Shown in pieces: positions 4,455 through 6,475 of a DNA stretch of 6,475 bases. The stretch covers positions 1-6,475 of the forward strand of contig CANMAT010000222.1 of NCBI GenBank assembly GCA_947494865.1, given 5' to 3'. The notes under the pieces are model-generated. The model was not told the origin of the DNA. It worked only from the letters and a program-made list of their open reading frames with translations, and did no database searches. Numbering within the stretch: the first letter of the stretch is position 1; every line of letters starts with the position of its first letter. A program made the translations under genes and the position numbers. Origin of the DNA: Deltaproteobacteria bacterium (GTDB taxonomy: Bacteria; Myxococcota_A; Polyangia; Polyangiales; Ga0077539).

Positions 4455-6230
4455 ATGTGGAAGAACGCCGCCGCGATCGCCCTGCTCTCCTGCGCCTCGT
4501 GCGGCTCCGAGCCCGACGCCACGCCCGACGCCACGCCCGACGCCGCCACCGACGCCGCGCGCGACGCGCCCGAGGCCGCCACCGACGCGGCGAAGGCGCC
4601 CGACGCTTCGCAGCCCGACGCCACGCCCCTCGACGCCTCCGCGCAGCCCGATGTCACGCCCGACGCTTCGCAGCCCGACGCCGCGGTGCCCGCCGACATG
4701 GGCGCGATCACGCTGTGCAGCCGACCGCTCTTGCCCGTGTCGACGACGCGCGTCACCTCGCAGCGCCCCACGCTGCAGTTCTCCCGCGCTCCGGGGCTGC
4801 GCAACACGCGCGTCGAGGTGTGCCGCGAGCGCGACTGCCGCGCGCCGGTGCTCTCCGTCGACAGCCCCGACGACTACCTCGCCGTGCCCACCAACCTTCC
4901 GGCGGGCGTGTACTTCTGGCGCATCGTTCCGCGTAACGCCGAGGGCGACACCTGCACCAGCGCCACGTGGCAGTTCACCGTGCCCGCGCGCTCGCTCACG
5001 CCGCCGCGCTCGTGGGGCGCCGCGCTCGACGTCAACGGCGACGGCTACGGCGACCTCGCGGTGGCCTCCGTCGACGCAGCGGGCGCCACCGGGTCGGTGC
5101 GCGTCTACCACGGCTCGGCGACGGGCCTCGGCGACACCCCCGCGGCGGTGTACGCGGGCCTCACCACACGCGCGGGGGCGTACGACGCGCCGCCCGTTGC
5201 GGCGCCCGCGGGCGACCTCAACGGCGACGGCTTCGGCGACCTCGCGGTGGGCCTCGCCGCGGCCCTCGACGGCGACGGTCAGGTGCTGGTGTACTTTGGC
5301 TCTCCGCGGGGGTTGCCCGCGCGCCCCGACGCCGACCTCCGCAGCACCGAAGGCCGCCACGGGCGCTTCGGCGCCGCGCTCGCGGGCGTCGGCGACATCG
5401 AGGGCGACGGCTACGCCGACCTCGTGGTGGGCGCTCCTCGCGCCAGGGCCACGAGCGCCGCCGACACGGGCGTGCCGGGCCGGGTGTACGCGTTTCACGG
5501 GCTCCCCAACGGCATTCGGTACACACCCACCACCACGATCACGGGGCCCAACGCCGCGGGCGGCGAGTTCGGCGCAGCCCTCGCGGGCGCCGGCGACGTC
5601 AACTCCGACCGCTTCCCCGACCTCGTGGTGGGCGCGCCCGGCGCGGCGCGCGCATACGTGTACCGCGGCACGGCGCTGGGCCTCGTGGCCAGCCCCATCG
5701 CCACCTTCGACGACAGCGCCACGGCGGGCTTCGGCGCGCTCGTGGGCAGCGCGGGCGACGTCGATGCCGACAACCACGCCGACGTCTTCGTCGCGGGCAG
5801 CGGCCCCGACGGCAGGGTGCTCGTGCGCCTCGCGGGCCGCGGCGGGATGTTCATGGCCGCCCCGACGGTGCTCGCCGCGGGCGCAGCGGTGAGCGCGGTG
5901 GCGGCGGCCGACACCAACGCCGACGGGTACAGCGACGTGGCGGTCGGAGCCTCGTCGCGGGCAGTGGTGCTGGGCTTTCTGGGCAGCGCCACGGGGCTCG
6001 CGACCACGCCCGCGTACACGCTCGCGCTGCCTTCGGTGGCAGGCTTCGGCGCGTCGCTCGCGAGCGTCGGCGACGTGAACCGCGACGGCGCGTCGGACCT
6101 CGCGGCGGGCGGCACCGGCGGCGCGGTCGCGGTGTTTCACGGCGGGGCGACGGGCGCTCCCGCGATGGCGCGCACGCTCACCCTCGGCGACGCGGTGCGA
6201 TCGCTGGGCGGCGCGTGGGGGGGACTGTAG
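4455..6230 (+). CDS. FG-GAP repeat lipoprotein with Asp/Ala-rich stalk and seven-repeat beta-propeller
   Basis: A 591-residue envelope protein. Residues 1-16 are a lipoprotein signal; LLSC with Cys13 is the best lipobox, and Cys16 before GSEPDA is the alternative. Residues 19-80 are a low-complexity Asp-Ala-Pro-Thr stalk. About 87-177 looks Fn3-like, with RPTLQF, VEVCRERDC, LPAGVYFWRI and TWQFTV. From 185 to the end are seven FG-GAP repeats with calcium loops of the D-x-[N/D/E]-x-D-x-x-x-D type, starting at D192, D254, D314, D381, D435, D486 and D540. Each is followed by hydrophobic strands of the D-L-x-V type. All seven keep the four acidic or Asn ligand positions. Seven repeats 51-67 residues apart fit a complete integrin-alpha-like seven-bladed propeller. 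Known FG-GAP proteins bind other proteins or ligands in a calcium-dependent way; surface display and adhesion are inferred. The start is set by the signal peptide. There are no catalytic motifs. Confidence 0.92.
   Translation: MWKNAAAIALLSCASCGSEPDATPDATPDAATDAARDAPEAATDAAKAPDASQPDATPLDASAQPDVTPDASQPDAAVPADMGAITLCSRPLLPVSTTRVTSQRPTLQFSRAPGLRNTRVEVCRERDCRAPVLSVDSPDDYLAVPTNLPAGVYFWRIVPRNAEGDTCTSATWQFTVPARSLTPPRSWGAALDVNGDGYGDLAVASVDAAGATGSVRVYHGSATGLGDTPAAVYAGLTTRAGAYDAPPVAAPAGDLNGDGFGDLAVGLAAALDGDGQVLVYFGSPRGLPARPDADLRSTEGRHGRFGAALAGVGDIEGDGYADLVVGAPRARATSAADTGVPGRVYAFHGLPNGIRYTPTTTITGPNAAGGEFGAALAGAGDVNSDRFPDLVVGAPGAARAYVYRGTALGLVASPIATFDDSATAGFGALVGSAGDVDADNHADVFVAGSGPDGRVLVRLAGRGGMFMAAPTVLAAGAAVSAVAAADTNADGYSDVAVGASSRAVVLGFLGSATGLATTPAYTLALPSVAGFGASLASVGDVNRDGASDLAAGGTGGAVAVFHGGATGAPAMARTLTLGDAVRSLGGAWGGL
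4511..4690 (+). repeat. Low-complexity Asp-Ala-Pro coding repeats
   Basis: This is the stalk of the lipoprotein. A 12-base unit GCCCGACGCCAC is repeated in tandem at 4511-4522, 4523-4534 and, for ten bases, 4535-4544. Farther on, a 26-base exact direct repeat occurs at 4597-4622 and 4657-4682, exactly 60 bases (20 codons) apart. All unit lengths are multiples of three, so expansion or loss would change stalk length without breaking the frame. Confidence 0.85.
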
Positions 6231-6239
6231 TCGGGCGCG

Positions 6240-6281
6240 AGTTCCAGGCGCCTGGAAGTAGAGTTCCAGGCGCCTGGAACT
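6240..6281. terminator. Paired palindromes forming a perfect 18-pair hairpin between convergent genes
   Basis: TTCCAGGCGCCTGGAA is itself a perfect 16-base palindrome and occurs at 6242-6257 and again at 6264-6279, 22 bases apart. Because each copy is its own reverse complement, the two also pair with each other: 6240-6257 with 6264-6281, 18 perfect pairs with the loop GTAGAG (6258-6263). It starts 10 bases after the lipoprotein stop and lies between two convergent genes, as a two-way terminator would. No T-run follows on either strand, so termination would be non-classical. Tandem binding sites for a dimeric protein, or a dispersed palindromic element, are the alternatives. Confidence 0.55.
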
Positions 6282-6327
6282 GCGGCGGACGCCGGCCTCG
6301 AGGTGCGTCGGGCGTCGCGCGCGGGAC

Positions 6328-6343
6328 GAGCGCTGCGGCGCTC
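6328..6343. terminator. Short hairpin at the end of the right-edge gene
   Basis: GAGCGC (6328-6333) and GCGCTC (6338-6343) form a six-pair stem with a TGCG loop, overlapping the TGA stop of the minus-strand gene. No T-run follows it on the minus strand. It could help end that gene's transcript but may be chance. Confidence 0.25.
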
Positions 6344-6475
6344 ATTCGATGGCCCGCATCTCGGCAATGGGCGTGGGCCCCGCGTAGGGCACGAACACGC
6401 CAGCCCCCTCGGAGAGTGCGGTCTCGGTGCCCGCGATCAACACGCCCCCCGTGCCGCCCGCGCGGGGAAGCGCGC
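6342..6475 (-). CDS. Unrecognised protein, C-terminal 43 residues (cut by window edge)
   Basis: On the minus strand a frame open from the window edge ends at TGA 6344-6342. It reads ALPRAGGTGG, then VLIAGTETAL, SEGAGVFVPY, AGPTPIAEMR and AIE. The other two minus frames give a stop or Arg/His-rich sequence unlike the coding style here, while this one has GC-rich third positions and a normal residue mix. The alternating Gly/Val/Ala pattern suggests beta strands. I do not recognise the family from so little. It is convergent with the lipoprotein gene, with 111 bases between the stops. Confidence 0.55.
   Translation of the reverse strand, partial: ALPRAGGTGGVLIAGTETALSEGAGVFVPYAGPTPIAEMRAIE

Noticed and set aside
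4511..4682. Repeats that might look like a CRISPR or mobile-element array
   Set aside because: The repeats are in-frame low-complexity coding sequence for an Asp/Ala/Pro stalk with no unique spacers, leader or terminal inverted repeats.
4414..5892. 492-codon plus-strand frame rich in Arg, Pro, Ser and Thr over the lipoprotein gene
   Set aside because: It is the frame-shifted reading of the FG-GAP gene; the true frame has seven regular calcium loops and a lipoprotein signal.
3690..6140. 816-codon open frame on the minus strand across elbB and the lipoprotein gene
   Set aside because: It runs antisense to a clear FG-GAP protein and out of frame with elbB, with Arg/Gly/Ala-rich sequence and no domains; it is a shadow of GC-rich codons.

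Overview
The window is very GC-rich, with G or C at most third codon positions. Its gene types are a zinc-ribbon pseudokinase, a secreted SurA/PpiC-like chaperone, and an Asp/Ala-rich FG-GAP lipoprotein of the 'CGSxPDA...' kind. Together these suggest a myxobacterium-like member of the Myxococcota (Polyangiales/Sandaracinaceae style). That placement is an inference from gene style, not from a marker gene. No tRNA, rRNA, CRISPR array, transposase or phage gene was found.

Layout, left to right. The left edge (1-186, minus) holds the start of trmO, a tRNA-Thr t6A37 methyltransferase that runs out of the window. Just upstream on the same strand (261-1343) is a protein with a four-cysteine zinc ribbon and a kinase fold whose catalytic residues are mostly gone. 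Divergent from it (1423-2463, plus) is a secreted parvulin-type prolyl isomerase/chaperone, split by an in-frame TAG at 1963-1965 with no change of frame. Next (2593-3693, plus) is an unrecognised helical protein preceded by a hairpin that abuts its ribosome binding site. Facing it tail to tail, with 7 bases between the stops, is elbB (3701-4381, minus), a DJ-1/PfpI-family protein. Divergent from elbB is a large lipoprotein gene (4455-6230, plus) encoding an Asp/Ala/Pro-rich stalk, an Fn3-like domain and seven FG-GAP calcium-loop repeats. Its promoter carries a consensus -35 box embedded in a perfect palindrome. Two near-identical palindromes follow it and together can fold into a perfect 18-bp hairpin. 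The right edge holds the C-terminal end of an unrecognised minus-strand gene.

The genes do not form one obvious pathway. TrmO (tRNA modification) and ElbB are housekeeping-like. The PpiC-like protein and the FG-GAP lipoprotein act in the cell envelope. The pseudokinase probably has a binding or scaffolding role. I see no defence system or biosynthetic cluster. The points most worth a second look are the amber codon, the pseudokinase, the paired palindromes at 6240-6281, and the palindrome-embedded, nearly leaderless promoter of the lipoprotein gene.
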